Notes: a model not told the origin generated them from the sequence alone. Shown: positions 27,546-36,928, counted from the first letter of the stretch. The stretch: DNA of 64,000 nt from Bacillota bacterium (GCA_023388055.1 JAEWGW010000034.1:119760-183759); one strand, 5' to 3'. Numbers and translations: made by a program.

Positions 27546-28724
27546 CTACTCCCCCAGCTCCACCGCCATGGCCTCCGGCACGAACTGGATCCACGTGATC
27601 CCCGGGGCCAGCGGGATTTCCTGCTGCCCGTCTGCAGCATAGGCGCGGACGAGCCCGTCCCGCAGCTGCCAAACCGCAGCCTGCACCCGGCCCCCGCTCA
27701 GGGCGTAGCCGCTGCCCGGGCCCTGCACATCCACCCGGCGGCGGCCTGCGCTGTCCGTGACCTTGTGGCTGGAGCGGCAGACCAGCACATTGTCCGCGGC
27801 CAATTGCTGCCCCGTCTCGGCATCCGCGTGTGGCAGCCCGTTCATCCGGCGCAGATATTGGCCCGAAGCCGAATCATATACATAGCTTACCGCATAACCC
27901 GCGGAGTACGGCAGCCGCACCGCCTCGCGTCCACCTGCGGCGGCCGGAGCCACAAAAGCGTCCGCAGAGGCCGCTTCCGCAGCTTTACCACCGGCGCCTG
28001 CCCCTGCATCCGCACCGGCCGCTCTGCCACTGGCTCCGGACATCAGCGCCTCCTCACGGTCCCCCTCTGCCCTAAACGTTGGCTGTACGGGAGTCCACGC
28101 GCTGCGGAGCTGCTTTTTGTCCATGCCGCGGCGAATACCTTCTATAGAAGTGTACAGATTATGCGGTTGTTTCCTGTCGGGGGAACGCCAATAATACACC
28201 CGGTCCCCATAGACCTCGTCGAAGTGATCCACACCCCCGGCGTCCACCCGGTTCATGGCCTCCTGGCTCCACCCCGCATGAACCAGCACCGCATCCATCG
28301 CCGCGGCCACATCCACATAATATGGCCGGATACTCCGGACAGGCCCTACCTTCACCGGATTCCGGCTGTGGTAAAAAGCGGCGAAGCGCGTGATATCCCC
28401 CTCCGCCAGAATCTCATACACTACATCCGCATCGCCGAGCCCGCTTTGGGGACGGGCGGCGGGTGAATTTTCCACCATCACCGCGATGGGGCGGGCATCC
28501 TTTTGTCCGGTTGAAAATAACCCCGTTAGGGGAAACTGTACACTGTAATCGGCTTTCATCCGGTCATCCTCGGGCAGCGCCTCGGACCGGACATGCCCTG
28601 CGGCCACCGGCACGCGGAGTGCGGAGGCGGCAACGGCAGGCACCACAGAGCCGGCGGCAAAAACCAGCACACCTGCAAGCACACACACGCCACGGAGCAC
28701 GGGAAGCCTTGTTTTTCTCATCAT
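27546..28724 (-). CDS. DUF3048-family lipoprotein/exported protein (YerB-like)
   Basis: A 392-residue exported protein. The N-terminus (MMRKTRLP, a hydrophobic stretch, then AVAA) is a signal peptide without an obvious lipobox Cys. Two halves typical of DUF3048 follow: RPIAVMVENSPAARPQSGL, VYEILAEGDITRFAAFYH and VGPVRSIRPYYVD in the first, and a C-terminal half (NVLVCRSSHKVTD, WQLRDGLVRAYAADGQQ, ITWIQFVPE). Between them is an Ala/Gly-rich linker near residues 230-270. The function of the family is unknown. The ATG at 28724 has AGAGGG upstream. Confidence 0.84.
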   Translation of the reverse strand: MMRKTRLPVLRGVCVLAGVLVFAAGSVVPAVAASALRVPVAAGHVRSEALPEDDRMKADYSVQFPLTGLFSTGQKDARPIAVMVENSPAARPQSGLGDADVVYEILAEGDITRFAAFYHSRNPVKVGPVRSIRPYYVDVAAAMDAVLVHAGWSQEAMNRVDAGGVDHFDEVYGDRVYYWRSPDRKQPHNLYTSIEGIRRGMDKKQLRSAWTPVQPTFRAEGDREEALMSGASGRAAGADAGAGAGGKAAEAASADAFVAPAAAGGREAVRLPYSAGYAVSYVYDSASGQYLRRMNGLPHADAETGQQLAADNVLVCRSSHKVTDSAGRRRVDVQGPGSGYALSGGRVQAAVWQLRDGLVRAYAADGQQEIPLAPGITWIQFVPEAMAVELGE

Positions 28725-28781
28725 CGATCCCTCTTTTCTGCTGATGGGCAACCAAAATTACGATGGAAAGGCGGCAAGCTT

Positions 28782-29306
28782 ATGATTACCAGATGGTTAA
28801 GAGAAAGCGTAGTGGCTTCAGTGCTGCTTCTCATTGCCCGGATTTACTTGGGTTGGAAATGGCTGGACGCAGGCTGGCACAAAATTACCGGTGGCTTCGA
28901 CGCCTCGGGCTTCCTGAAGAACGCCATCGCCAAACCTCCTGTAGACAGCGCCACCAAGGAGGCTATCTATCCACGCTTCGTTTCGTTTCTTGAACATTTT
29001 GCTTTACCCAATGCCAAATTATTCAACTTTTTGATCCCGTGGGGCGAATTTTTGGTGGGACTGGGGCTTATCCTGGGCACCTTTACCGTTGTCGCCGCCT
29101 TTTTCGGCATGCTGATGAATTTCATGTTCCTCCTGGCGGGCACCGTGTCCTCCAACCCCTGGCTGATCATCTTCAGTATCCTGATCCTGCTGGGCAGCTC
29201 CAACTCGGGACGGTTTGGCGGCGACTATTTTGTGCTTCCGTATCTGCGCAAGGTCTTCAAGATCAAACGGGGCTCCGATTCGGATACGGCCAGAGGCCGA
29301 GCCTAG
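28782..29306 (+). CDS. DoxX-family membrane protein
   Basis: A 174-residue integral membrane protein with four predicted helices (SVVASVLLLIARIYLGWKWL; FNFLIPWGEFLVGLGLILGT; VVAAFFGMLMNFMFLLAG; WLIIFSILILLGSS). The pattern RIYLGWKWLDAGWHK, then GEFLVGLGL is that of DoxX proteins linked to thiosulfate oxidation or redox stress complexes. The start follows AAAGGCGG; upstream in-frame codons lack a binding site. It is divergent from the DUF3048 gene (57 nt apart). Confidence 0.85.
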   Translation: MITRWLRESVVASVLLLIARIYLGWKWLDAGWHKITGGFDASGFLKNAIAKPPVDSATKEAIYPRFVSFLEHFALPNAKLFNFLIPWGEFLVGLGLILGTFTVVAAFFGMLMNFMFLLAGTVSSNPWLIIFSILILLGSSNSGRFGGDYFVLPYLRKVFKIKRGSDSDTARGRA

Positions 29307-29400
29307 AGGTATACAATCTGCGACGGAAGGAACAGGCATCCCCCAGGATAACCGGCTTCGGCGTCAACCGGACCGCAACCGGAGGCCGCTCTGTTCTTTC

Positions 29401-29433
29401 CGATTTCTTCCCGAAGGGGTTATCGTTTTTTTT
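29401..29433 (+). terminator. Probable terminator after the DoxX gene
   Basis: CGAT and CCC pair with GGG and ATCG in a short interrupted stem, followed by eight T. The stem is imperfect. Confidence 0.5.
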
Positions 29434-29464
29434 GACAAATGAAGCGGAATCATGGGTGGATATT

Positions 29465-29482
29465 TTGTGACAGCTGTCACAA
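29465..29482. promoter_or_regulatory. Crp/Fnr-type palindrome upstream of uxaBA
   Basis: TTGTGACAGCTGTCACAA is a perfect 18-bp palindrome containing TGTGA-N6-TCACA, the recognition pattern of Crp/Fnr-family regulators, including Bacillus Fnr. Its centre is about 60 bp upstream of the start point predicted from the -10 box, a usual activator position. Confidence 0.6.
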
Positions 29483-29497
29483 GCGCCAAAAGAGGGA

Positions 29498-29555
29498 TTC
29501 CCATCCCCCCATTCATATGGTATACTTTGATCATGCACACGTTAACAATAACGTG
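29498..29555 (+). promoter_or_regulatory. uxaBA promoter with overlapping operator-like inverted repeat
   Basis: An extended -10 (TGGTATACT, -10 at 29521-29526) has a weak -35 (TTCCCA, 29498-29503) at 17-bp spacing. At 29538-29555, just downstream of the expected start point, CACGTTA-ACAA-TAACGTG forms a 7-4-7 inverted repeat placed like an operator for a LacI- or GntR-type uronate regulator (inference). No such regulator gene is next to it. Confidence 0.6.
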
Positions 29556-29589
29556 AAATTATACTTACTTACTAGGAGGCACTACCCAA

Positions 29590-31083
29590 ATGACAGCATT
29601 GTCTAAAACTCAGCTGGCCAACCCGGAAGCAATTGCTGCTTTGCCGGAAAAAGTTCTGCAATTCGGTGAAGGCAACTTCCTGCGCGGCTTCGTGGATTGG
29701 ATGATCCACAAGCTGAACGAGCAAAACCTTTTCAACGGCCGGGTTGCCGTGGTTCAACCCATCGCTCAAGGCTTGACTCCGATGCTGAACGAACAAGACG
29801 GCTTGTACACATTGTTGCTGCGCGGAATCCAAAACGGCCAAATCGTTGAGGAAAAGGACATTATCTCCTGCATCAGCCGCGGCATTAACCCATATGAAGA
29901 TTTCGCCGCTTACCTGGAGCTGGCCGTGAGCCCGGATCTGCGCTTCGTGGTTTCCAACACCACAGAAGCCGGCATCGCATACTCCGCCGAGGACCGTTAT
30001 GAAGACGCTCCTCCCGCAACCTTCCCCGGCAAGCTGACTGTGCTTCTGCACAAACGCTTCACCGCCCTGGGCGGCGCTGCCGACAAGGGTCTTGTCATCA
30101 TTCCTTGCGAGCTGATTGAGCGCAATGGCGACAACCTGAAGAAAATCGTGCTCCGTCTGGCAGAGGAATGGAACCTGGGCGCCGAGTTTATCGCCTGGAT
30201 CGAGAACAGCAACTACTTCCTGAACACGATGGTTGACCGTATTGTTACCGGCTATCCCCGTGACGAAATCGCGGCACTGACCGAGCAATTGGGCTACGAG
30301 GACAAGCTGCTGAACACCGCTGAAATCTTCCACCTGTGGGTAATTGAAGGCGACAAGCGTTTTGCCGAGGAGCTTCCGTTCCACAAGGTTGGCCTGGACG
30401 TGATCTGGACCGACGACATGACTCCGTACCGTACCCGCAAGGTCCGGATTCTGAACGGAGCCCACACCATGACTGTGCTGGCTGCTTACCTGTATGGCCT
30501 GGACACGGTCAAGGAATGCATGGACGACGAGCTGATCCGTTCCTTCATGGAAAAAGGGATTTACAACGAAGTCATCCCGACTCTGGATCTGCCGGATAGC
30601 GAGCTGAAGGCTTTTGCCGCTGCTGTTACGGAGCGTTTTGCCAACCCGTTCATTCGTCACTATCTGATGTCCATCTCCTTGAACTCCACCTCCAAGTTCA
30701 AGACCCGCGTGCTGCCGTCCATTCTGGAGTACGTGAACCGCAAGGGCGAGCTGCCTAAGGTGCTTTCCTTCTCCCTGGCTGCCCTGCTTGCCTTCTACCA
30801 AGGGACTGAACTGAAGGACAACGCTCTGGTGGGCAAACGCCCTGCCGGCAACGAGTACCAAATCAACGACGACCTTCCGGTCCTGCAAATGTTCGCTTCC
30901 CTGTGGAGCAAATACGACGGCAGCCGCGAAGCCGCTGGCGCACTGGTTGAAGAAGTGCTCGCCCACACCGAAATGTGGGGCAAGAACCTGAACGAGGTTG
31001 AAGGCTTCACTGCTCTGGTATCCGACTACCTGCACAGCATCCTGACTAACGGCGTAGCCGCCACACTGAAGGACGTGATCTAA
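29590..31083 (+). CDS. uxaB: Tagaturonate reductase (altronate oxidoreductase)
   Basis: A 497-residue member of the mannitol dehydrogenase family. It interconverts D-tagaturonate and D-altronate with NAD(H) in galacturonate catabolism. The N-terminal FGEGNFLRGFVDW is the Rossmann-linked motif, ISRGINPYEDF and FVVSNTTEAGI are family hallmarks, and the C-terminal domain has KVRILNGAHTMTVLAAYLYG with catalytic Lys/Asn/His residues. AGGAGG precedes the ATG. It is followed by uxaA with a 1-nt gap. A pectin-type diet is consistent with the secreted beta-helix enzyme in the window. Confidence 0.93.
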   Translation: MTALSKTQLANPEAIAALPEKVLQFGEGNFLRGFVDWMIHKLNEQNLFNGRVAVVQPIAQGLTPMLNEQDGLYTLLLRGIQNGQIVEEKDIISCISRGINPYEDFAAYLELAVSPDLRFVVSNTTEAGIAYSAEDRYEDAPPATFPGKLTVLLHKRFTALGGAADKGLVIIPCELIERNGDNLKKIVLRLAEEWNLGAEFIAWIENSNYFLNTMVDRIVTGYPRDEIAALTEQLGYEDKLLNTAEIFHLWVIEGDKRFAEELPFHKVGLDVIWTDDMTPYRTRKVRILNGAHTMTVLAAYLYGLDTVKECMDDELIRSFMEKGIYNEVIPTLDLPDSELKAFAAAVTERFANPFIRHYLMSISLNSTSKFKTRVLPSILEYVNRKGELPKVLSFSLAALLAFYQGTELKDNALVGKRPAGNEYQINDDLPVLQMFASLWSKYDGSREAAGALVEEVLAHTEMWGKNLNEVEGFTALVSDYLHSILTNGVAATLKDVI

Positions 31084-31084
31084 G

Positions 31085-32575
31085 ATGATCAAAAGCGATA
31101 AACTGATTCAAATCAACGTTGCGGACAACGTGGCAGTCGCCATGGTGCCGATTGCCAAGGGTGAGACCGTTTCCCTGGGCAACTACACCGTCACCGCCCG
31201 TGAAGATATCGACAAGGGTCACAAAATTGCCTTCCGGGACATCCCCCAGGGCGAAAACATTATCAAGTACGGCTTCCCTATCGGCCATGCCAAGGAACCG
31301 ATCCAAGCCGGTGACTATATCCATACCCACAACATCAAGACCAACCTGGAAGGGAAGCTGGAATACAGCTACAACCCCAACCTGAGCGAGGAGAAGCCCC
31401 GCAAGGAAGCAACCTTCAACGGTTTTGTTCGCAAGAACGGCGAAGTGGGCATCCGCAATGAAATCTGGATCGTCAACACCGTAGGCTGTGTCAACAAAAC
31501 CTCCGAGGTGGTTGCCAAGGACGCCAGCGAGAAACACAAGGGCCGTGTAGACGGCGTATATTCCTTCGTACATCCCTTCGGCTGCTCCCAAATGGGCGAC
31601 GACCAAACCATGACCCAGAAGGTCCTGGCTGACATGGTCCGCCACCCTAATGCCGGCGGCGTGCTGGTGCTGGGTCTGGGCTGCGAAAACAACAACATTC
31701 CGGAGTTCAAGAAGTTCCTGGGTGAGTATGATGAAAAGCGCGTCCGCTTCTTGTCCACCCAGGATGTGGACGACGAGCTGGAAGCAGCTATGGGCTTGAT
31801 CGATGAGCTGGTCGACTATGCCGAAACCTTCAAGCGCCAGCCTGTACCGGCCTCCAAGCTGATTGTGGGCTTGAAGTGCGGCGGCTCCGATGCCTTCTCC
31901 GGCATCACAGCCAACCCGCTTCTGGGTGAGTTCTCCGACACTCTGATCTCTCACGGCGGCACCACTATCCTCACCGAGGTGCCTGAGATGTTCGGCGCGG
32001 AAACCATTCTGATGAACCGTTGCTCTAACGAAGAGGTTTTCGACAAAACCGTTAACCTGATCAACGACTTCAAGGAATACTACATCCGCCACAATCAAGT
32101 GGTTTATGAAAATCCGTCTCCGGGCAACAAAAAGGGCGGCATCTCCACCCTGGAGGAAAAATCCCTGGGCTGCACCCAAAAGGGCGGCACCGGCAACGTG
32201 GTGGACGTGCTGCAATACGGCAACCATGCCACCAAACCCGGCTTGAACCTTCTGCAAGGCCCCGGTAATGACATCGTAGCGGTCACCGCTCTGATGGCAG
32301 CCGGCGCCCACATTGTTCTCTTCACCACTGGCCGCGGCACTCCGCTGGGCGCTCCGGTTCCGACAGTAAAGGTTGCCACCAACTCGGATCTGGCTACCCG
32401 TAAGAGCAACTGGATCGACTTCAACGCCGGCCAGCTGCTGGAAGGCAAGGACATGCCTAACGTGCGCGACGATTTCTTCAACCTCGTGCTCGAGGTGGCT
32501 TCCGGTAAGGAAACCCGCAACGAAGTGAACGGCTACCGTGAAATCTCCATCTTCAAGGATGGCGTAACCCTGTAA
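31085..32575 (+). CDS. uxaA: Altronate dehydratase
   Basis: A 496-residue UxaA/GarD-family enzyme that dehydrates D-altronate to 2-keto-3-deoxygluconate. The N-terminal SAF-like domain (residues 1-95, ending YIHTHNIKTNL) joins the large catalytic domain (GFVRKNGEVGIRNEIWIVNT, GLKCGGSDAFSGITANP, GGTTILTEVPEMFGAE, VLFTTGRGTPLGAPVPT). It requires Fe2+. It is full length, the second gene of the uxaBA operon, and is closed by a strong terminator. The next steps (kdgK, kdgA) are not in this window. Confidence 0.93.
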   Translation: MIKSDKLIQINVADNVAVAMVPIAKGETVSLGNYTVTAREDIDKGHKIAFRDIPQGENIIKYGFPIGHAKEPIQAGDYIHTHNIKTNLEGKLEYSYNPNLSEEKPRKEATFNGFVRKNGEVGIRNEIWIVNTVGCVNKTSEVVAKDASEKHKGRVDGVYSFVHPFGCSQMGDDQTMTQKVLADMVRHPNAGGVLVLGLGCENNNIPEFKKFLGEYDEKRVRFLSTQDVDDELEAAMGLIDELVDYAETFKRQPVPASKLIVGLKCGGSDAFSGITANPLLGEFSDTLISHGGTTILTEVPEMFGAETILMNRCSNEEVFDKTVNLINDFKEYYIRHNQVVYENPSPGNKKGGISTLEEKSLGCTQKGGTGNVVDVLQYGNHATKPGLNLLQGPGNDIVAVTALMAAGAHIVLFTTGRGTPLGAPVPTVKVATNSDLATRKSNWIDFNAGQLLEGKDMPNVRDDFFNLVLEVASGKETRNEVNGYREISIFKDGVTL

Positions 32576-32643
32576 CCTGCCACTCCCCCTGCCATCCGCA
32601 CCGCGGCGGCAGACAGAAACCAACATACGTATGTGCGCCAAAT

Positions 32644-32681
32644 AACCCGGCACTCTCCCATTAGGAGGGTGCCGGGTTTTT
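32644..32681 (+). terminator. Intrinsic terminator of uxaBA
   Basis: CCCGGCACTCTCC, 5-nt loop, GGAGGGTGCCGGG (13 bp, one G-U pair), then TTTTT. Confidence 0.92.
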
Positions 32682-32700
32682 CATTTTCTGTGGGTTCGCA

Positions 32701-33106
32701 CTCACCAACTTTATGCTCTCTGCTCCTTGCCCCGCCGCTAACGGAACTCAGAAGCTCCTATGGTTACTCAACTGCTCGCCCCTCACCAACTATACGCTCT
32801 CTGAGCCCCCGTCTCACCGCTAACGGAACTCAGACGCTCTTAGACGCCAAAAACAGGCTTGTTCGGCGGCTAACGGAACTCAGACGCTCTTACAAGGGTT
32901 TGAGCAGCCGTTTGGCAGCAAATTTAGGCGCTAAGAGTCGCAGAGTTCCGTTAAAACCGGAGGTTTGTCCAAATCGGCTTCTAACGGTCGCTCAGTTCCG
33001 TTAGCTTGCCAAACACCCGCATTGGCGCCCAGCGGTTGATGAGTTCCGGAACTCCGCGTCCCACGGCTTAGCCTCTCCAGCTCCTAACGGTCGCTCAGTT
33101 CCGTTA
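32701..33106. repeat. 50-bp-period repeat module, TAACGGAACT family (largest array)
   Basis: Forward units (TAACGGAACTCAGACGCTCT and variants) start at 32739, 32821 and 32871; the last two are exactly 50 bp apart. Inverted units ending in AGTTCCGTTA start at 32932 and 32982, again 50 bp apart, with a further one at 33084. A second short motif, CTCACCAACT plus CTCTCTG, occurs at 32701 and 32782. It fills the gap between the convergent uxaA and metallophosphoesterase genes; no gene is seen here. Confidence 0.82.
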
Positions 33107-33155
33107 GCGCCCCGCGGCTCACGATCTCAAGGGTGAACCGCGCCATGGCCCCCGA

Positions 33156-34115
33156 CTAAACCCGTTTCCACACCTTCTCCGGCGGGTGGACATGCTGATC
33201 TTCCTCCACCGAACCATCCTCCAGGCGCAACCAGGTGGAGAAATCCGCCGGGTTCTCCTCGTCCAGGCGGATCACCCGGGCGCCCCGGAGCATACCTTCC
33301 TTGCCATAGGCCCCTTCCTGTCCATACTCTCCGCAGCCCGAAGCCCGGCCATAGTGCAGCCGGATGCCATGCAGCTCGCCCCAGAAGTCGTTGACATGGT
33401 CATGCCCGGTGAATACCCCCCTCACATCTCCCGTCTCCAGGAAGGCGGTAAACAAGCCAGAATTCACCTTCGGACAGCCCATCCCTTCGTAGTTAATCCC
33501 GTGGCAGGTATGGTAATCCCACAGCTCGTTGTACTCCGGCAAGGGGATATGGAAGAAGGCCAAGGCCGGAACCGGGATCCCACCGTTTTCACGCTGCAAC
33601 CTGCCGGCTTGCTCCTTATACCAGCCGATCTGGCCGTGGGTGATCCACTGGTAGCCGCCCACAGGATGGTCCGTATGGCCGCCGGTATCCAGCAGGTACA
33701 AGGCTGCCGCCTGCCGCTGCCCGTCACCGGAGCGGATTTCCAGGCAGAAGTTGCCCAGCCTGTCCTCCAACTGCGGTCCCGCTTCCGTCACACACCCCGG
33801 CAGCTCCTGCTGCAGGGCAATCAGCTGCTCCTTGGACACGTCATGGGCATCGGCATCATGGTTGCCGAACACAGCAGCCCATTTCACTCCAGACTCCGTA
33901 GCCGCCCTAACGGCCTCCCGGTAGGAGGCGAATGGATCGCGGCAAGCCTCGCTATGGATGACATCGCCGGTAAACACCACCAGATCCGGCTTCTCCAGCT
34001 CGATCACCCGCTTCATAAGAGCATAGGACTGCTCGTCCCCCAGCTCACCGTTTTTCCAGTGGATATCCGTAAATTGCACAATGGTAAAAGCTCCATTTTT
34101 CCCGAATTGCAGCAT
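33156..34115 (-). CDS. Metallophosphoesterase (calcineurin-like)
   Basis: A 319-residue cytosolic phosphoesterase with the full two-metal motif set: FTDIHW (Asp, His), FTGDVIHS, FGNHDADAHD, a His in FFHIPLPEYN, and FTGHDHVNDF. The layout is that of the DCR2/PHM5-like subgroup. Substrate unknown. The ATG at 34115 has GGGAGAG. It follows the ABC transporter genes with a 108-nt gap that holds no clear terminator. Confidence 0.87.
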   Translation of the reverse strand: MLQFGKNGAFTIVQFTDIHWKNGELGDEQSYALMKRVIELEKPDLVVFTGDVIHSEACRDPFASYREAVRAATESGVKWAAVFGNHDADAHDVSKEQLIALQQELPGCVTEAGPQLEDRLGNFCLEIRSGDGQRQAAALYLLDTGGHTDHPVGGYQWITHGQIGWYKEQAGRLQRENGGIPVPALAFFHIPLPEYNELWDYHTCHGINYEGMGCPKVNSGLFTAFLETGDVRGVFTGHDHVNDFWGELHGIRLHYGRASGCGEYGQEGAYGKEGMLRGARVIRLDEENPADFSTWLRLEDGSVEEDQHVHPPEKVWKRV

Positions 34116-34223
34116 GTTTATCTCTCTCCCTATTGAGTATGTATGAAAACCCGCTTGAATTTCCAGACACGCTGGTTTTTGCCATTATACTCCCGGGCAG
34201 GGAGAATGAAAATAAGTTTCTTT

Positions 34224-35015
34224 TCAGCTGGATGCGCTGGTGTATTTGCGGAGGCTGGCCGTGAAAAATAGGGATGCCCCGATAAACAACGCAGCCATGA
34301 TTCCTGCCCCTGCCAGAAGCGCCGCCAGGGGAGGGTCCTGCACAAGCGTTTGAGACGGCACAGATACAATGAAGCCCAGCGGAAACACCCAGGTCAGCGC
34401 CAGCCGGACAAACCGGGGATACATGCCCATGGGGTAACGCCCCGCTTGCATCAGGTCGTCCATGATCCAGAGCAGATAGGTCCCCCTGTACCAAAAAGCC
34501 ATGGAGCTCAGGAATAGCATCAGGGAATAGAGGATGCCGATGGCGACGGCAAGAGCGGCGGCAAAGGCCAACAGCGCCCCCCATGATACCGCTTTATCCA
34601 TACTGGCCAAAGCCAGGATGATCACCCCTAGACTGACGACCATATGAAAAACGGACCACGGGGACCATTTTCGCAGACTGACATAAAATTGCTTGGAAAC
34701 CGGGCGGAGCAGGGTATAATCGAAGGTTCCCTGTTCGATTTCGCCGTCCATTCCCGCAAGCAGGTTCATACTGGGGCCAATCACCAGATTTTTCACCGAT
34801 TGCACCAGCAGGTATACCCCCAGCACAGCCAGTGTTTCCGGCATGGTCCAGCCGTTCAGACTTTCATTATTTCGGAACAGCACCCAGATGCCGCCGAAAC
34901 TCCCCGCCAGCTCCAGCACCGCCTTGAGCAGATGCAGCAGGAAGTTGAGCCGGTACGCCGATTCCTCCTGCAGCGCCATCCGGATAAAGGTCACCACCAG
35001 TTTCAGTTCTTTCAT
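34224..35015 (-). CDS. ABC-2 type permease (ABC2_membrane_6-like), second subunit
   Basis: A 263-residue membrane protein with about six hydrophobic segments. LNFLLHLLKAVLELAGSFGG, LAVLGVYLLVQSVKNLVIGP and LLAGMDGEIEQGTFDYTLLR are characteristic of the DUF990-type permeases (the ...GxFDxxLLRP box). It forms a heterodimer with the product of the gene 3 nt upstream, powered by the ATPase two genes upstream. Export substrate unknown (lipid, antibiotic or polysaccharide are family possibilities). Its ATG follows GGGAGGCTGAGGT. Confidence 0.87.
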   Translation of the reverse strand: MKELKLVVTFIRMALQEESAYRLNFLLHLLKAVLELAGSFGGIWVLFRNNESLNGWTMPETLAVLGVYLLVQSVKNLVIGPSMNLLAGMDGEIEQGTFDYTLLRPVSKQFYVSLRKWSPWSVFHMVVSLGVIILALASMDKAVSWGALLAFAAALAVAIGILYSLMLFLSSMAFWYRGTYLLWIMDDLMQAGRYPMGMYPRFVRLALTWVFPLGFIVSVPSQTLVQDPPLAALLAGAGIMAALFIGASLFFTASLRKYTSASS

Positions 35016-35018
35016 ACC

Positions 35019-35816
35019 TCAGCCTCCCACAGCAGAATAACGGCGTACGCCTTGTTTGTTGATATAGAAGCAAACGCCCGAGAACAGGACCAGCCAAACC
35101 CCCTGCACGACAAAACCCCGCACTAGCTCCTGCCCGGACACGGTCCCCATGAGCACCTCCACCGGGAAGGAGAGCATGTAGCGGTACGGCAGCACGGAGG
35201 CCAATTGGTTCAGCATACCCGGAAAAAGAGCCACCGGTGCCACCTGTCCGGCCAAAAGATAAAACAAGGTGTCGTTGACACTCAGCAAAGCGTCGGATTG
35301 CCGGGTCCAGAAGGCCACTAAGGACAAACAATACGCCAGCAAAAAGCGGATTCCCACAGCCATCAGCAAAGCAGCTGCAGCCAGAGGAACATGCTCCGGA
35401 CCAATATCCATGCCGGTGTTCACACCCAGGCATACACCCAGGACCGCCGCCACCACCAGAACAAAAGGTACACATACCAGCTTCACCGCCAGCTCCTGCC
35501 CGATTGCACCGTATACAAGGGGCAGCGGACGGAGCAGCGCACTTGAGATGGAGCCGTTGTGGATCATCTGGGCTGTGGACCAGTGGGTGGTGGGATAGGT
35601 CAGCTGGTTCACGACGATAACACACAGGTAATACACCGCGAAGCCGTTCCGGTCATAGGTGCCGATGGTGCCGTTTCCCGCAGCCGTCATCCACACAAAC
35701 AGATAAATCAGCGGCCCTGTCATCCAGCCTAAGGCCAGGGTCCAGAAGAAGCCTTTTGCCGAGAGATAACCAAACAGTTGGGCCCGGATCATCGCCCATC
35801 CTCCACGCCAATTCAT
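35019..35816 (-). CDS. ABC-2 type permease (ABC2_membrane_6-like), first subunit
   Basis: A 265-residue membrane protein with about six helices (TLALGWMTGPLIYLFVWMTA; LCVIVVNQLTYPTTHW; LAAAALLMAVGIRFLLAYCL). The box IHNGSISSALLRPLP corresponds to the permease signature seen in the partner. The start ATG overlaps the ATPase stop codon (ATGA), so translation is coupled. A second ATG at 35792 with its own GGAGG is an alternative start. Confidence 0.87.
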   Translation of the reverse strand: MNWRGGWAMIRAQLFGYLSAKGFFWTLALGWMTGPLIYLFVWMTAAGNGTIGTYDRNGFAVYYLCVIVVNQLTYPTTHWSTAQMIHNGSISSALLRPLPLVYGAIGQELAVKLVCVPFVLVVAAVLGVCLGVNTGMDIGPEHVPLAAAALLMAVGIRFLLAYCLSLVAFWTRQSDALLSVNDTLFYLLAGQVAPVALFPGMLNQLASVLPYRYMLSFPVEVLMGTVSGQELVRGFVVQGVWLVLFSGVCFYINKQGVRRYSAVGG

Positions 35817-36811
35817 CGCACCGCCTCCCCGGAAAACAGCTTGTCGATCACCGCTTCCACCGGCGGGTCGGTGATGCTGAACTCCGCCAAATCCGCTGTT
35901 TGCATGAGCATGGCGCTAGTCTGCACCGCATTCTCCTTGCGCACCCGCAGCGAATAGGCGCCGTTTTTGCTTTCGGTCAGCTCCGCCGGAATCCCCCGGC
36001 TGTCCAGCAGCTCCTGGGTCAGCTCCCCATTCCCTTCCAGCGCCAGCCGGATCACTTTGTAAGGCATCAGCCGCTCCGACAAGCCCGACAACGGACCGTC
36101 AAAGGAAAGCCGTCCGCCGGTAATCAGCATCACCCGTGGGCATAAGGAGGTGATATCCGCCATATAGTGGCTGGTCAGGATGACCGTCGCCCCGTATCTC
36201 CGGTTATACTCCCCGATGTATTCCCGCAGCCGTATCTGCATGGTCACGTCCATCCCCAGTGTCGGTTCGTCCAGATACAGGATTTCCGGCCGGTGCAAAA
36301 GAGCCAGAATCAGCTCACACTTGGAGCGTTCCCCCAACGAGAGGTCCTGCACACGTTTGGGCATCAGCTTTTCCACATCCAGCATGGAGGCCAGCTCGGC
36401 AAGCCGGGTTTTGAACGCCGCTTCAGGAACCTGATAGATATCCCGGAAGATGGTCATGCAATCATAGACCGTATTGTTCCATTGCATCTGGCTGCGGTTT
36501 CCCATGAGCAGACTGATCTTCTGCAGGTAGCGCTTCTCCCGCTTCCACGGGATGCAGCCTGCCGCCTCGACCCTGCCGCTTGTGGGGCAGAGCAAACCGG
36601 AGAGCAGCTTCAGTGTCGTGGTTTTGCCTGCGCCGTTGGGCCCAATGACCCCCAGCATCTCCCCCTCCCGGATGGAAAAGCTGATGCCGTCCACCGCCTT
36701 TACCTCCATAAATTCGGGCTTCAGCAGGCTGGCAAAGGCTGCCCCCAACCCGCCCTTGCGGACAGGCACCCGGTAAACCTTTGTTAATTCCTCCGCTATA
36801 ATATGCGGCAT
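35813..36811 (-). CDS. ABC transporter ATP-binding protein
   Basis: A 332-residue ATPase. Walker A is GPNGAGKTTT in GVIGPNGAGKTTTLKLLSGL, the Q-loop is GNRSQMQWN, the signature is LSLGERSKCEL, Walker B is ILYLDEPTLGMD, and the switch His is in LTSHYMADI. The long C-terminal tail (from GRLSFDG) is usual for this exporter group, which includes YhaQ/NatA-like and DUF990-linked ATPases. The ATG at 36811 has GGAGGTGGAG; seven upstream codons were dropped. First gene of a three-gene operon, divergent from a MerR-type regulator. Confidence 0.92.
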   Translation of the reverse strand: MPHIIAEELTKVYRVPVRKGGLGAAFASLLKPEFMEVKAVDGISFSIREGEMLGVIGPNGAGKTTTLKLLSGLLCPTSGRVEAAGCIPWKREKRYLQKISLLMGNRSQMQWNNTVYDCMTIFRDIYQVPEAAFKTRLAELASMLDVEKLMPKRVQDLSLGERSKCELILALLHRPEILYLDEPTLGMDVTMQIRLREYIGEYNRRYGATVILTSHYMADITSLCPRVMLITGGRLSFDGPLSGLSERLMPYKVIRLALEGNGELTQELLDSRGIPAELTESKNGAYSLRVRKENAVQTSAMLMQTADLAEFSITDPPVEAVIDKLFSGEAVR

Positions 36812-36928
36812 AACTCCACCTCCACTTTTCATCGCAGCTTAACCGGAACCCAGTATAGCAAACCGAATCCCGGGTGGTGTATTATTGGCGGGTTAGTATA
36901 AATAGCTATTCACAGGAGGCCGGTTAGG

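Noticed and set aside
29572..32653. Two long minus-strand frames (506 and 535 codons) antisense to uxaB and uxaA
   Set aside because: They are mirror images of strongly biased codons in uxaBA, have no ribosome binding site and no family resemblance.
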